Positions 17,293-27,198 are shown, numbered from the stretch's first letter. The stretch: DNA of 64,000 bases from Porphyrobacter sp. ULC335 (GCF_025917005.1 NZ_CP078091.1:2294001-2358000), one strand, 5' to 3'. Notes: generated by a model from the sequence alone, not told the origin. Numbers and translations: made by a program.

Positions 17293-18645
17293 ATGGCTGA
17301 TACCAATATTCTCGCAGGCCCCGCCTTGCGCCGTTTGCGCAAGCGCGAAAGCCTGACCCAGGCTGCAATGGCAAGCATCCTTGGGATATCGCCCTCCTAC
17401 CTCAACCTGATCGAGCGCAATCAGCGTCCACTTTCCGCACGGGTGCTGGTGCAGGTGATCGAACGCTTCGACTTCGATCCGCGATCCTTGCGCGAAGATG
17501 ACGCTATCGGCGGACTCGACGGACTAGTGCGTCGCATGGCCGACAAGCGCTTCGGCGACCTTGGGATAGACCGCGAGGAAGTGCAGGAATTCCTCGCCAC
17601 CGCGCCACAGATCGCGGCTGCCTTTGCGCGGCTCTACGATACAGGGGGCGGCGAACGGATCGTTGTCGAGGATACCGCAGCCGCCGCGCGCCGCGCTGTC
17701 GAACGCTGGCAGAACCACTTTGCCGATCTTGATCATGCGGCCGAAGATCTTGCGGACGAGCTGCGTCTGTCGCGCGGGGAGATCAGCGCCGCACTATCCG
17801 AACGTCTGCGCGAAAAGCACCAGCTATCGGTCCGCATCCTGCCCGCAGAAGTCATGCCGGGGCAGGTCCACCGCCTCGATCTTCACGCCCGTCAGCTGCA
17901 ACTTTCCGAGATGCTACCCGGTGCAGCGCGGCGGTTCCAGATCGCGCGGCAGGTGGGTGCGCTGGAAATGCGCGAGGGTGTCGAAACACTGGTGGCCGGC
18001 GCCAACCTCGCCAGCCCCGAAGCGCGTGACGCGCTGCGCGAACATGTGACCGATTATCTTGCGGGCGCGCTGCTGCTGCCTTACCGACGCTTCCTGCGCG
18101 CCTGCGAGGCGACGGGTTATGATCTCGCCGTGTTGCAACGCCGCTTTGCGGTCAGCTTCGATCAGGTCGCCCAACGCCTCACCACACTGGGCCGCGTGGG
18201 CGAGCGTGGCTTGCCGTTCTTCACCGCCACCATAGACCGGGCCGGGCGGATGACCCACTTCACCGCCGGGGGGAGCGGTGCGCTCTACCCGCTGGAAGGC
18301 GCGCGCTGGCCTGCATGGGTGCCCTATGCCGCTTTCGAGCGTCCGGGCACGGTTCTTACCCAAGCCGTCACATTCGGCGAGGGGGAGGCAGCGGCACGGC
18401 ACTGGTTCACAATCACCCGCACCGTGGACGGCGACGGAGTCATGTGTGCGGGGCGGCGCGCTGTGGTGCTTGGGATCGAAGCGCGCTTTGCTGCCGATCT
18501 TGCCCATGCTCGCGGTGTTTCGCTCGACCGCGCTGATGCAGTGCCGCTTGGCACGCCGTGCCTGCGCTGCGGACGGGCCGAATGCCTTACCCCCGCGCCG
18601 GCCCGGCTCGCCAGCGCGCTCCCTCGGCTGCGGCCCGGTATCTGA
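17293..18645 (+). CDS. XRE-family regulator of the RamB / short-chain fatty acyl type
   Basis: A 450-aa transcription regulator. Residues ~10-65 form a Cro/C1 helix-turn-helix (TQAAMASILGISPSYLNLIE). A long middle region and a C-terminal DUF2083-like region follow, with the cysteine motif CLRCGRAEC near the end. This layout is that of RamB and related regulators of acetate, propionate and glyoxylate metabolism, often linked to an IrrE-like domain, though I see no HExxH metalloprotease motif here. Divergence from aceA strongly suggests it controls the glyoxylate shunt. Confidence 0.85.
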   Translation: MADTNILAGPALRRLRKRESLTQAAMASILGISPSYLNLIERNQRPLSARVLVQVIERFDFDPRSLREDDAIGGLDGLVRRMADKRFGDLGIDREEVQEFLATAPQIAAAFARLYDTGGGERIVVEDTAAAARRAVERWQNHFADLDHAAEDLADELRLSRGEISAALSERLREKHQLSVRILPAEVMPGQVHRLDLHARQLQLSEMLPGAARRFQIARQVGALEMREGVETLVAGANLASPEARDALREHVTDYLAGALLLPYRRFLRACEATGYDLAVLQRRFAVSFDQVAQRLTTLGRVGERGLPFFTATIDRAGRMTHFTAGGSGALYPLEGARWPAWVPYAAFERPGTVLTQAVTFGEGEAAARHWFTITRTVDGDGVMCAGRRAVVLGIEARFAADLAHARGVSLDRADAVPLGTPCLRCGRAECLTPAPARLASALPRLRPGI

Positions 18646-18697
18646 GGACCATGTTAACCCTCGCAACCCGCACAAAAGCGCGGTGCGGCAGAGTGGT

Positions 18698-18708
18698 GTA
18701 AAGTTTAC
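18698..18708. promoter_or_regulatory. palindrome GTAAAGTTTAC upstream of the glycosylphosphotransferase gene
   Basis: A perfect 11-bp palindrome lies in the 122-base spacer before the sugar transferase gene, 60 bases from its ATG. It could be an operator for the exopolysaccharide operon. No sigma-54 type GG-N10-GC promoter was recognised nearby, although a sigma-54 activator is encoded in the same operon. Functional assignment is speculative. Confidence 0.3.
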
Positions 18709-18767
18709 CGACACTTAAGGTCTCAGCCTTAGAAGCGTGTGGGCATGCACCAGAGGCCCCCCGCGCG

Positions 18768-20153
18768 ATGATCCGCCTGTTCAAGCATTATATCCCGCAT
18801 GCCGTGCTGCTGCTCGGCCTGCTAGATCTCGGCTTGCTGGTTCTCGCGAGCGAGATTGCCTGGCAGTGGCGGGCGCACCAGATCGGCATGGATATGGGCG
18901 ATTTCGGCGGCCGCGGTCTTGCTCTGGTTGGTACAGCGAGTGTCATCTGGCTGGCGATGATCGCAGTCGGTGTTTATGGCCCCAACGCACTGCGCAGCCT
19001 GCGCTTTGCCGGTGCGCGGGTGCTGGTCGCGATCAGCCTCGGCATCATTGCGCTTGCTGTCGTCGACTTCATCATTCGCAGTGATCTGTTCTGGCGGTCG
19101 ACCCTGCTTTACACGATGGGTCTCGCCATCCTTGTGCTGGTCGCCGACCGGTTGCTGCTCAACTCCTTCCTTGGCTCATCGGCCTTTCGTCGCCGGGTGA
19201 TGGTGCTGGGCGCCGGCGACCGGGCGCAGCGCCTGCGCGAACTTGGCGAGAAGCCTGAAACCGGTTTCGCGATCGTTTCCTACATCGCGGTGAGCGATGA
19301 CGTGCGCGTGGTCGAGGAAGCCATTCCGCGCTCCGCGATCCACGATCTCGGCCGCTTTGTTGAGAACCTTGGCGTTTCCGAAGTGGTGCTGGCCTTGCAG
19401 GAGCGACGTAATGCGCTGCCGCTGAAGGATCTGCTGCGGATCAAGACCAAGGGCGTCCACGTCAATGATTTCTCCAGCTTCATCGAGCGTGAGACAGGCC
19501 GCGTCGATCTCGACACGATCAACCCGAGCTGGCTGATTTTCTCTGACGGTTTTTCGAGCGGGCGCATGTTCTCGAGCGCGGTGAAACGCATCTTTGACAT
19601 CACGGCAAGCGTGATCCTGCTCGCTCTCACCTTCCCGATCATTGCGCTGTTCGCGCTCCTCGTGAAGCTCGACAGCAAGGGCCCGGCGTTCTTCCGCCAA
19701 CAGCGCGTGGGACTGTTCGGCGAGCCGTTCACCGTCATCAAACTGCGCTCGATGCGCACCGATGCCGAAAAGGACGGGGCCAAATGGGCGGAAGAGAACG
19801 ATCCCCGCATCACCCGCCTCGGACGGTTCATCCGCAAGGTCCGGATCGATGAGCTTCCACAGACGTGGAGCGTCCTCAAGGGCGAGATGAGCTTCGTCGG
19901 ACCGCGCCCGGAAGTTCCGTCCTTTGTCGATAGTCTGGAAGAGGAGATTCCCTTCTATGGCGAACGGCACATGGTAAAGCCCGGCATCACCGGGTGGGCG
20001 CAGATCAACTATCCCTACGGCGCGTCGGTCGAAGATAGCCGCTGCAAGCTTGAGTATGATCTCTATTACGCCAAGAATTACACGCCCTTCCTCGATTTCG
20101 TGATCCTGCTGCAGACCTTGCGGGTGATCTTGTGGCCGGAGGGCGCGCGGTGA
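18768..20153 (+). CDS. polyprenyl glycosylphosphotransferase (PEP-CTERM/XrtA-associated sugar transferase type)
   Basis: A 461-aa inner membrane enzyme that transfers a sugar-phosphate from a nucleotide sugar to undecaprenyl phosphate, starting exopolysaccharide repeat assembly. The N-terminal half has about four membrane helices and a CoA-binding-like domain (RRVMVLGAGDRAQRLRELG). A fifth helix (ITASVILLALTFPIIALFAL) leads to the catalytic domain with FFRQQRVG, FTVIKLRSM and KGEMSFVGPRPEVP. Its position directly before prsK and prsR matches the exosortase-linked sugar transferase family. The next gene starts at the overlapping GTG. Confidence 0.9.
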   Translation: MIRLFKHYIPHAVLLLGLLDLGLLVLASEIAWQWRAHQIGMDMGDFGGRGLALVGTASVIWLAMIAVGVYGPNALRSLRFAGARVLVAISLGIIALAVVDFIIRSDLFWRSTLLYTMGLAILVLVADRLLLNSFLGSSAFRRRVMVLGAGDRAQRLRELGEKPETGFAIVSYIAVSDDVRVVEEAIPRSAIHDLGRFVENLGVSEVVLALQERRNALPLKDLLRIKTKGVHVNDFSSFIERETGRVDLDTINPSWLIFSDGFSSGRMFSSAVKRIFDITASVILLALTFPIIALFALLVKLDSKGPAFFRQQRVGLFGEPFTVIKLRSMRTDAEKDGAKWAEENDPRITRLGRFIRKVRIDELPQTWSVLKGEMSFVGPRPEVPSFVDSLEEEIPFYGERHMVKPGITGWAQINYPYGASVEDSRCKLEYDLYYAKNYTPFLDFVILLQTLRVILWPEGAR

Positions 20154-22270
20154 TCTGGCTCGGCGGTATGGTGCCCATGGCGGGCTTTCTTGCGTGGCTT
20201 GCGGGCGCGGTGCTCAGCGCAGGCGCGATGCTGTGGATCTGGCGCAACGGCGAGCGCGCGCGGCCAGACCGGATCGGGCTGATGGCCGCCTCTGGTGCGA
20301 GCGCCATCTGGTGCGCGCTGGCTGCGGGGCTCGGGCCGGATCATGGCGTTGCCGTTATCGCGGCAATGGTCCGCAATCTGGCATTGATCGCAACGATCTT
20401 CTCCCTGTTTGCGGCCGATGGTCGAACCGCCAGCCTCAAGCCGGTCCGTCCGGTGATCATTGCCTTGGTGATGGTGCAACTGCTCCAGCCTGTTGTCCTC
20501 CTGGTTGGCTATCCGCTCGGCGATGCGGCACATGCCGGACGAGCCGCCTTCGAAGCGCGCGCGCTGATCGACATGCTTGTGGCCATCGGCGCGCTGATGC
20601 TGCTGCACAACCTTTACGCCGGAGCGGCCAGCGCTTTGCGTCCGGTGCTGCGCTGGACCGGCATGGCGCTGTCCGGGATCTTTGCCTACGATCTCAACCT
20701 GCACACCCTGGCCTATCTCGGCGGCACAACGCCGTGGGCGCTGGGCGACCTGCGCGGTGTGTTCGCAGGAACAATGGCGGTGCTGTTCGCGCTCGGCATG
20801 AATGCGGCCGGGCCGCGGGTCCAGTTCAGTCCATCGCGGGCTGTGACGTTCCGCACACTCTCGCTATTGCTGATCGGCGGCTATCTGGCGGGCATGGTGC
20901 TTGTCACCAAGTCGCTGGCGCTGATCGGCGGCGATGTGGCGCGTGCGAGCCAGGCCGTGTTCGTCGTGGCCGCGATTATCGCTGCCGCCGTTGCTCTGCC
21001 ATCGGCTCGGATACGCGGATGGATGCGCGTGACGGCGACCAAGCACCTGTTCCAGCACCGGTACGACTATCGCCAGGAATGGCTTCGCTTTACCCGCACC
21101 ATCGGCCACGGCGGCAGCGGGGGCGCGAGCCTTGAGGAACGTGTGGTCAAAGCACTGGCCGACATTACCGAAAGCCCCGCCGGATTGCTGCTCATGCCCA
21201 ATGAACAGGCGCAGCTGGAGCTGACCGCACGCTGGAACTGGCCGACTATTGCGGTGCCGGCAGTGGCGGGCGACTTTGCGCTGTCCGGTCTGCTCGAACA
21301 GCACAACCTGATCCTCGCACTCGACGAGGCGCGAGAAGGTATCGATCATCAAGGCGAGCTGTCTGCCGTGCCGACTTGGCTGATGGAGGCCGAAGACGCC
21401 TGGGCGCTGATCCCGCTGATCCACTTCGACCGCCTTGTCGGGGTGATTGTGCTCGCCCGCCCGCGCAATCCACGCCAGCTTGACTGGGAAGACTTCGATC
21501 TGCTGCGGGTCACAGGGCAACAGCTTGCAAGCTATCTGGCAGAGCAGGCCGGTCAGCAAGCGCTGATGGATGCGAGCCGCTTCGACGAGTTCAACCGCCG
21601 GATGGCGTTCGTGATGCACGACATCAAGAACCTCGTAAGTCAGCTTTCGCTGCTCGCCGCCAATGCCGAAAAGCACGCTGACAATCCAGCCTTCCGCGCC
21701 GATATGCTGGTAACTCTGCGCAATTCGGCGGACAAGCTCTCGGCACTTCTGGCACGGCTTGGTCGGTACGGGACGGGGCAGGTTGCCGCTCTGGGGCCAA
21801 TCGATCTGGTTGAGCTTGCCCGAAGCATCGCCGCGCGCTTTGCGGGCGTGCACCCGGTCGCGTTGACCCGCGAAGGTGCGGTTCAGGTGGTGGGCGACCG
21901 TGAAGCGCTGGAGCAGGCTCTGCTCCACCTTGTGCAGAACGCCATCGATGCCAGTGAGGCGAACAGCCCGGTGTTTCTGGATGTCATCGCCGAGGGGCTC
22001 CACGGCACCATCGAAGTGGTCGATGCCGGCAAGGGCATGAGCCCCGAATTCGTGCGCACCGGCCTGTTCAAGCCCTTCGTCTCGTCCAAATCTGGCGGCT
22101 TCGGCATCGGCGCCTTCGAAGCGCGCGAACTTGTGCGGGCGATGGGCGGACGGATCACCGTCGAAAGCCGCGAAGGGCTGGGAACACGCTTTGCCGTGGT
22201 GCTGCCGCTGGCTGAGGCGGTGCGCCTGCTCGGAGCGCAGAATGCTGACAAACCACAAGAGGTCGCGTGA
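20150..22270 (+). CDS. prsK: XrtA/PEP-CTERM-type sensor histidine kinase PrsK
   Basis: A 706-aa membrane sensor kinase. The first ~290 residues hold many hydrophobic helices, then a GAF domain (~340-460), then the kinase core with the phosphoacceptor in FVMHDIKNLVSQLSLLA and an ATPase domain ending SGGFGIGAFEARELVRAMGG. The DIKN rather than HELR H-box is typical of PrsK. The GTG at 20150 overlaps the upstream stop and has GGAGGG six bases before it. It is partnered with PrsR, encoded next and overlapping. The pair is expected to control exopolysaccharide and exosortase-target genes. Confidence 0.9.
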   Translation: MIWLGGMVPMAGFLAWLAGAVLSAGAMLWIWRNGERARPDRIGLMAASGASAIWCALAAGLGPDHGVAVIAAMVRNLALIATIFSLFAADGRTASLKPVRPVIIALVMVQLLQPVVLLVGYPLGDAAHAGRAAFEARALIDMLVAIGALMLLHNLYAGAASALRPVLRWTGMALSGIFAYDLNLHTLAYLGGTTPWALGDLRGVFAGTMAVLFALGMNAAGPRVQFSPSRAVTFRTLSLLLIGGYLAGMVLVTKSLALIGGDVARASQAVFVVAAIIAAAVALPSARIRGWMRVTATKHLFQHRYDYRQEWLRFTRTIGHGGSGGASLEERVVKALADITESPAGLLLMPNEQAQLELTARWNWPTIAVPAVAGDFALSGLLEQHNLILALDEAREGIDHQGELSAVPTWLMEAEDAWALIPLIHFDRLVGVIVLARPRNPRQLDWEDFDLLRVTGQQLASYLAEQAGQQALMDASRFDEFNRRMAFVMHDIKNLVSQLSLLAANAEKHADNPAFRADMLVTLRNSADKLSALLARLGRYGTGQVAALGPIDLVELARSIAARFAGVHPVALTREGAVQVVGDREALEQALLHLVQNAIDASEANSPVFLDVIAEGLHGTIEVVDAGKGMSPEFVRTGLFKPFVSSKSGGFGIGAFEARELVRAMGGRITVESREGLGTRFAVVLPLAEAVRLLGAQNADKPQEVA

Positions 22271-23634
22271 TGGCTGACAAGAAACCCGTCCTGCTCATCA
22301 TCGAAGATGATCCGGGCCTGCAGGCTCAGCTCAAATGGGCCTATGACGATTTCGAGGTGGTGATCGCGGGCGACCGCGACAGCGCCATTGCCGCGCTGCG
22401 TTCTGAAGCGCCGGGTGTCGTGACACTCGATCTCGGCCTGCCGCCAGATCCCGACGGGACGACCGAGGGCTTTGCCGTGCTCGATGCGATCATGGCATTG
22501 AAGCCCGATACCAAGGTCATCGTCGCCAGCGGCCACGGTGCGCGGGAAAGCGCGCTAGCGGCCATCGCACGCGGGGCTTACGACTTCTACCAGAAGCCGA
22601 TCGATATCGACGCCTTGGGGCTGATCGTGCGCCGCGCTTTCAATCTGCGCGCGATCGAGGAGGAAAACCGCCGCCTTGTCGCGTCCAGCAGTGCGGACAA
22701 GACCGTGCTGGGTCGGATGATCACCGGCGCGCCGGAGATGGTCAAGGTCGCGCGGACGATTGAACGGGTGGCGCGCACCAGCGTATCGGTGATGCTTCTG
22801 GGGGCAAGCGGGACGGGCAAGGAACTGCTCGCCAAGGGTCTCCATGAAGCGAGCGATCGCGCAGGTGGGCCCTTCGTGGCGATCAACTGCGCGGCGATCC
22901 CGGAGAACCTGCTCGAAAGCGAGCTGTTCGGCCACGAGAAAGGTGCCTTTACGGGCGCCGTCAAGACTACCGAGGGCAAGATAGAGAGCGCCGATGGCGG
23001 CACGCTGTTCCTCGACGAAGTGGGCGACATTCCCCTGCCGTTGCAGGTAAAGCTGCTGCGCTTTTTGCAGGAACGGACCATTGAGCGGGTTGGCGGACGC
23101 AAGGCCATTCCGGTCAATACGCGCATTGTCTGCGCGACCCACCAGGATCTCGAAAGTATGATCCAGCAGGGGGCTTTCCGCGAAGACCTGTTCTATCGCC
23201 TCGCCGAGATTGTCGTGCGCATCCCCGGCCTTGCCGAAAGACACGGCGATCCGGTGCTGCTCGCCAAGGCGTTTCTCAAGCGGTTCGCTGCCGAGATGAA
23301 CCCATCCGTGACGGGCTTTGCGCCGGATGCTTTGACCGCCATCGACGCGCATGAGTGGCCGGGCAATGTCCGCGAGCTGGAAAACCGGGTGAAGCGCGCG
23401 GTGATCATGGCCGATGGCAAGCTGGTGAACGCTGACGACCTCGATCTGGGCTCTGCCGGAGATGAGGATGCCGATGTGCTCAACCTCAAGGCTGCACGCG
23501 AAGCGGCCGATCGCCGGGTGATCCGCCACGCGCTGTCGCGCAGCGAAGGGAATATCTCCAGTACCGCCAAGCTGCTCGGGATCAGCCGCCCGACGCTTTA
23601 TGACCTGCTCAAACAATATGACCTTCAGACCTAG
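22270..23634 (+). CDS. prsR: sigma-54-dependent response regulator PrsR
   Basis: A 454-aa NtrC-type activator. Receiver domain residues ~1-125 include LLIIEDD and VVTLDLGLPPDPDG. The AAA+ domain has Walker A GASGTGKE, the sigma-54 contact loop HEKGAFTGA, and GGTLFLDEVGDIPL. A Fis-type helix-turn-helix closes the protein (NISSTAKLLGISRPTLYDLL). The ATG at 22270 overlaps the prsK stop. It belongs to the family found with PEP-CTERM/exosortase systems and probably activates sigma-54 promoters of polysaccharide genes outside the window. Confidence 0.92.
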   Translation: MADKKPVLLIIEDDPGLQAQLKWAYDDFEVVIAGDRDSAIAALRSEAPGVVTLDLGLPPDPDGTTEGFAVLDAIMALKPDTKVIVASGHGARESALAAIARGAYDFYQKPIDIDALGLIVRRAFNLRAIEEENRRLVASSSADKTVLGRMITGAPEMVKVARTIERVARTSVSVMLLGASGTGKELLAKGLHEASDRAGGPFVAINCAAIPENLLESELFGHEKGAFTGAVKTTEGKIESADGGTLFLDEVGDIPLPLQVKLLRFLQERTIERVGGRKAIPVNTRIVCATHQDLESMIQQGAFREDLFYRLAEIVVRIPGLAERHGDPVLLAKAFLKRFAAEMNPSVTGFAPDALTAIDAHEWPGNVRELENRVKRAVIMADGKLVNADDLDLGSAGDEDADVLNLKAAREAADRRVIRHALSRSEGNISSTAKLLGISRPTLYDLLKQYDLQT

Positions 23635-25102
23635 CCTTTGCGCCGCGCTGGCTGCGCTGGCGCTGGTTCTGGCTGGTTGCTCAGGTGGTGCAGAAGATAG
23701 CGCCCGGCGATCCGCTGGCCCGGTAAGTCCTGCCTTTGTCCGATTGCTCGACGAAGCCGACAAGGCCATGGCGCAAGGCGCGCTCGCCGATGCGGGCCGC
23801 AAGCTTGACGAGGCGCGCAGCCTCTCGCCCGAAAGCCCCGACCTGTGGCTCGCCATCGCCCGGCTGCGTCTGCGCGGCGGGGAGCATTTGACCGCGCTGG
23901 AAGCCGCTGACCGTGCGCTCGCGCTTGGCCCTAACCACCCGCCCGCATTGCTACTGCGTGCGCTGATCGTGCGCGATGCCCACGGGGCCGCCGACGCGCT
24001 GATCTGGTTCGAAGCTGCGCGCAAGGCTGAGCCTGCCAATCCCGATATCCTCGCCGAATATGCCGCAACTCTGGGCGACAGCGGGCAGGCAGGCGCGATG
24101 CTCAAGATGGTGCGGGCGCTCGCCGAGATCGCACCTGACGATCCACGCGTGCCCTATCTCCAGGCGGTTCTGGCCGCGCGCGGAGGAGAATACACAATTG
24201 CCCGCAGCCTGCTCGCCCGCAGCGAAATGGTGGATCGCGGCGTGCCTGCGGCCTTGCTGCTCGATGCTGTCATCAGCCTTGAAGAAGGCAATGCCGACAG
24301 CGCAGCCGAGACGCTGGAAACCCTCGCCGCACGCCAGCCCGCCAACACCCGTGTCCGGGAGTTGCTTGCCAGAGCATTGCTCGCTGGCGGGCGCGACAGC
24401 GAATTGATCCGGCGCTTCTCGGCCGAGGCCGCGTTGACCGAGGCCTCGCCGTATCTGCTGATGCTGGTCGCACGCGCATACGAACGCTCGGGTGACCGCG
24501 CGGCAGCGGCTCCCTTGCTGGCACGCGCCTACGGCCCGATGCGGGGTTTGCCGGTGGTGCTGGCGGTGCGTGACGGCCTGCCGACACCGACAGCCGGGGT
24601 GCGAAGGGCGTTGCTGGCTGGCAATGGCGGGAACGCGCGTGCTCAGACTGAGGCGTTGCGCCGGCAGTTTCCCGCATCGGTCGATGTCGCGAGCCTTTCT
24701 GGCGATGCATCGCTGGGTGCGGGCGATCCGCAGGCAGCGCTGACTGCCTATGCGCTGGCGTCCGAGGTGCGAAGACCCTGGCCGCTCACCCGCAAGGCTG
24801 TGTGGACCTTCGACCGTTCCGGCAATCACGAAGCTGCCGAACTGCTGCTGATGCGCCAGATCGCTGGCGAGACCGATACGGCGAGTGCTCTTGTTGCTCT
24901 GGCCGAACGGCAGGCGGCTCGCGGTGACTGGGTTCGTGCGGCGGTGCTGCTCGATCACGCAATGATGCTGGGTTCGGGGCACGATCCGGCATTGCTCCGA
25001 CTGCGCCTCCGCGTTGCGCGTGAATTGGGCAAGGCAGAGGACACGGCCCGCTTTGCCGCGCTGCTTGCCGAGGTGCAGCCGCGCAGGTTGAGCCCGCGAT
25101 AA
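23618..25102 (+). CDS. TPR-repeat lipoprotein of the prs operon
   Basis: A 494-aa lipoprotein: MTFRPSLCAALAALALVLAGC has the lipobox LAGC. The rest is a solenoid of TPR-like helical pairs (for example ALADAGRKLDEARSLSPESP and HLTALEAADRALALGPNHP). The start overlaps the end of prsR by 17 bases. Its position matches the TPR lipoprotein (PrsT) of exosortase-linked polysaccharide loci, but PrsT is usually much longer (about 900 aa), so this may be a short form or only an analogue. It is likely a periplasmic scaffold for polymer export. Confidence 0.82.
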   Translation: MTFRPSLCAALAALALVLAGCSGGAEDSARRSAGPVSPAFVRLLDEADKAMAQGALADAGRKLDEARSLSPESPDLWLAIARLRLRGGEHLTALEAADRALALGPNHPPALLLRALIVRDAHGAADALIWFEAARKAEPANPDILAEYAATLGDSGQAGAMLKMVRALAEIAPDDPRVPYLQAVLAARGGEYTIARSLLARSEMVDRGVPAALLLDAVISLEEGNADSAAETLETLAARQPANTRVRELLARALLAGGRDSELIRRFSAEAALTEASPYLLMLVARAYERSGDRAAAAPLLARAYGPMRGLPVVLAVRDGLPTPTAGVRRALLAGNGGNARAQTEALRRQFPASVDVASLSGDASLGAGDPQAALTAYALASEVRRPWPLTRKAVWTFDRSGNHEAAELLLMRQIAGETDTASALVALAERQAARGDWVRAAVLLDHAMMLGSGHDPALLRLRLRVARELGKAEDTARFAALLAEVQPRRLSPR

Positions 25103-25152
25103 GTCTGCGCACGCTCGACAAGCACGCCCGCGCAGGGCAGGGGCGTGGCCCG

Positions 25153-26136
25153 ATGACCAAGCCGCCCGCCGCGCCTGCGCGTTTCCCCTTCTTGACCGAT
25201 CCAATGATCGCGGTGCTGGTGATCGCGACTGCACTTGCCCTGCTGCTCCCAGCGGCGGGAGAGGCGCGTGCGACCGCGACCACGGTTTCGAACGTCGGCA
25301 TCTTTGTGCTGTTTCTCGTCAACGGGATGCGGATACGGCGTTCCGAGATTGCGCGGGGGCTGGCCAATTGGCGCTATTTCGGGCCGCTGATGCTGTTCGT
25401 GTTCGGGGCGATGGCGCTTGGGGGTCTGGGCTTCGCGAGCCTTGCAGGAAACGTGCTGCCGCCACTGGTGGCGCTGGGCTTCGTCTATCTCGGTTGCCTC
25501 CCCTCGACCGTGCAATCGGCGACGTCTTACACCAGCCTTGCGCAGGGCAACGTCGCGCTGTCGGTAGTCGGCGCGGCGCTGATCAATATCGCGGGCGTGC
25601 TGGTCAGCGCGCCGCTGTTTGCGCTTCTTGGCGGGGGAGGGGCTGGAGAGATCGGCGGTGAAGCGATTATCCGGATCGTGCTGATCCTGGTTCTGCCCTT
25701 CGCTATCGGGCAGGCGGTGCAGGACCGTTTCATCGACAAGCTGATCGCCCACAAATCGACTGCCGCTTGGCTTGACCGGGCGGTGATCGGGATTGCGGTC
25801 TATGTCGCCTTTTCGGGGGCGGTCGAGCAGGGTCTGGCGACGATGTTCGCGCCTGCCGATTGGGCCGCGCTGATCGTGCTGGTATTGGCGATGCTGGGGT
25901 TGGCGTTGGCGAGCGCCTGGGGCACCGCGGTGCTGCTTGGCCTGCCGCGTCCTGACCGGATCGCCTTCCTGTTCGCCGGGTCGCAGAAGAGCGTCGCCAT
26001 TGGCGCGCCGCTCGCTGCCATCCTGTTCCCACCCGCGAGCGCTGGCTTCGTGATCGCACCGCTGCTGCTGTATCACCTCGCCCAGCTGGTGCTGGCCGCG
26101 CCGCTCGCTTTGCGGTTGGCGAAAGACGCGGATTAG
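25153..26136 (+). CDS. bile acid:sodium symporter family protein (YfeH-like)
   Basis: A 327-aa inner membrane protein with about nine to ten hydrophobic segments and an SBF-like (YfeH/Rch1) fold. The conserved GCLPSTVQSATSYTSLAQGN and SQKSVAIGAPLAAILFPP are the crossover motifs of the two halves. The substrate is unknown; related proteins are assigned to sodium-coupled organic anion transport. Its stop codon overlaps the panB stop on the other strand by two bases, leaving no room for a separate terminator. Confidence 0.87.
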   Translation: MTKPPAAPARFPFLTDPMIAVLVIATALALLLPAAGEARATATTVSNVGIFVLFLVNGMRIRRSEIARGLANWRYFGPLMLFVFGAMALGGLGFASLAGNVLPPLVALGFVYLGCLPSTVQSATSYTSLAQGNVALSVVGAALINIAGVLVSAPLFALLGGGGAGEIGGEAIIRIVLILVLPFAIGQAVQDRFIDKLIAHKSTAAWLDRAVIGIAVYVAFSGAVEQGLATMFAPADWAALIVLVLAMLGLALASAWGTAVLLGLPRPDRIAFLFAGSQKSVAIGAPLAAILFPPASAGFVIAPLLLYHLAQLVLAAPLALRLAKDAD

Positions 26137-27005
26137 GCCTTGGGCTGGTAAGTCTGCTCTTCGCCCGGGAAGGCGCGGGTGCGCACTTCCTCGGCATAGC
26201 GGGCGACGGTGCGGTCGATTACGCCCGCGATGTCCTCGTAGCGTTTCACGAAACGCGGTACACGCTCGAACATGCCGAGCATGTCTTCGGTGACAAGCAC
26301 CTGTCCGTCACACTGGGCCGAGGCTCCGATACCGATGGTGGGGCAGGACACACCCTGCGTCGCGGCGATGGCAATCGGTTCGACGACGCCTTCGATAACG
26401 ATGGCGAAGGCACCCGCTTCATCGAGCGCTTTGGCATCGGTGACGATCTTGTCCGCTTCGGCGTCAGAGCGTCCGCGCGCGCCATAGCCGCCCAGCACGT
26501 TGACGGCTTGCGGGGTCAGCCCGACATGGCCCATCACCGGAATGCCGCGCTGGTTGAGGAAGGCGACCGTTGGTGCCATCGCCGCTCCGCCCTCAAGCTT
26601 CACGGCCGCCGCGCCCGTCTGCTTCAGCAGGTACGCCGCGCTCTCGAAGGCCTGCTGCGGCGAGGCTTCGTAGCTGCCAAAGGGCATGTCGATCACCACC
26701 ACGGAATGGTAACTCCCGCGGACCACCGCCGCGCCGTGGTTCGCCATCATCTCCAGCGTCACCGGGATGGTCGAGGGCAGGCCGTAAATCACCTGCCCGA
26801 GGGAGTCGCCCACCAGCAGCAGATCGCAATGCGCATCCAGCAGCTGGGCCTGACGGGCGGTGTAGGCGGTGAGCATGACCAGCGGTTCGGCGGTCACACC
26901 GTCCCGTTTGCGGGCACGGATGCCCGGCACGGTCAGGCGTTTCATTGGCGCCGGGGTGGGGTTGGCGCGGCTTGTGCTGGTGTCGAGCTGGAAGGTCGTG
27001 GACAT
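26133..27005 (-). CDS. panB: 3-methyl-2-oxobutanoate hydroxymethyltransferase
   Basis: Adds a hydroxymethyl group from methylene-THF to 2-oxoisovalerate, the first step of pantothenate synthesis; its substrate comes from the valine pathway, whose genes lie at 57-60 kb. The 290-aa TIM barrel shows TAYTARQAQLLD, LLVGDSLGQVIYG, KLEGG, MGHVGLTPQ and PTIGIGASAQCDGQ. The ATG at 27005 gives a short extra N-terminal tail before MKRLTVPGIRARK; an internal start at that methionine is possible. It converges with the symporter gene. Confidence 0.95.
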   Translation of the reverse strand: MSTTFQLDTSTSRANPTPAPMKRLTVPGIRARKRDGVTAEPLVMLTAYTARQAQLLDAHCDLLLVGDSLGQVIYGLPSTIPVTLEMMANHGAAVVRGSYHSVVVIDMPFGSYEASPQQAFESAAYLLKQTGAAAVKLEGGAAMAPTVAFLNQRGIPVMGHVGLTPQAVNVLGGYGARGRSDAEADKIVTDAKALDEAGAFAIVIEGVVEPIAIAATQGVSCPTIGIGASAQCDGQVLVTEDMLGMFERVPRFVKRYEDIAGVIDRTVARYAEEVRTRAFPGEEQTYQPKA

Positions 27006-27198
27006 GGGCGCAGGGTGTAGCGACTGCGCGGGCCGGGGGAAAGCCTGCGCTTTACCGCTTGTGTTGCGAGCCTGTTGCGCTAGCGTTACGGCCATTCGAT
27101 CGCGCGGGGGATCTGCCGCGATCAGTGGGAGACCTATTCCAGATGTTTCTTGACAGGATCAAGCCGCGCGCCGCGCAGGCGTGCAGGGGAAAATTGTA

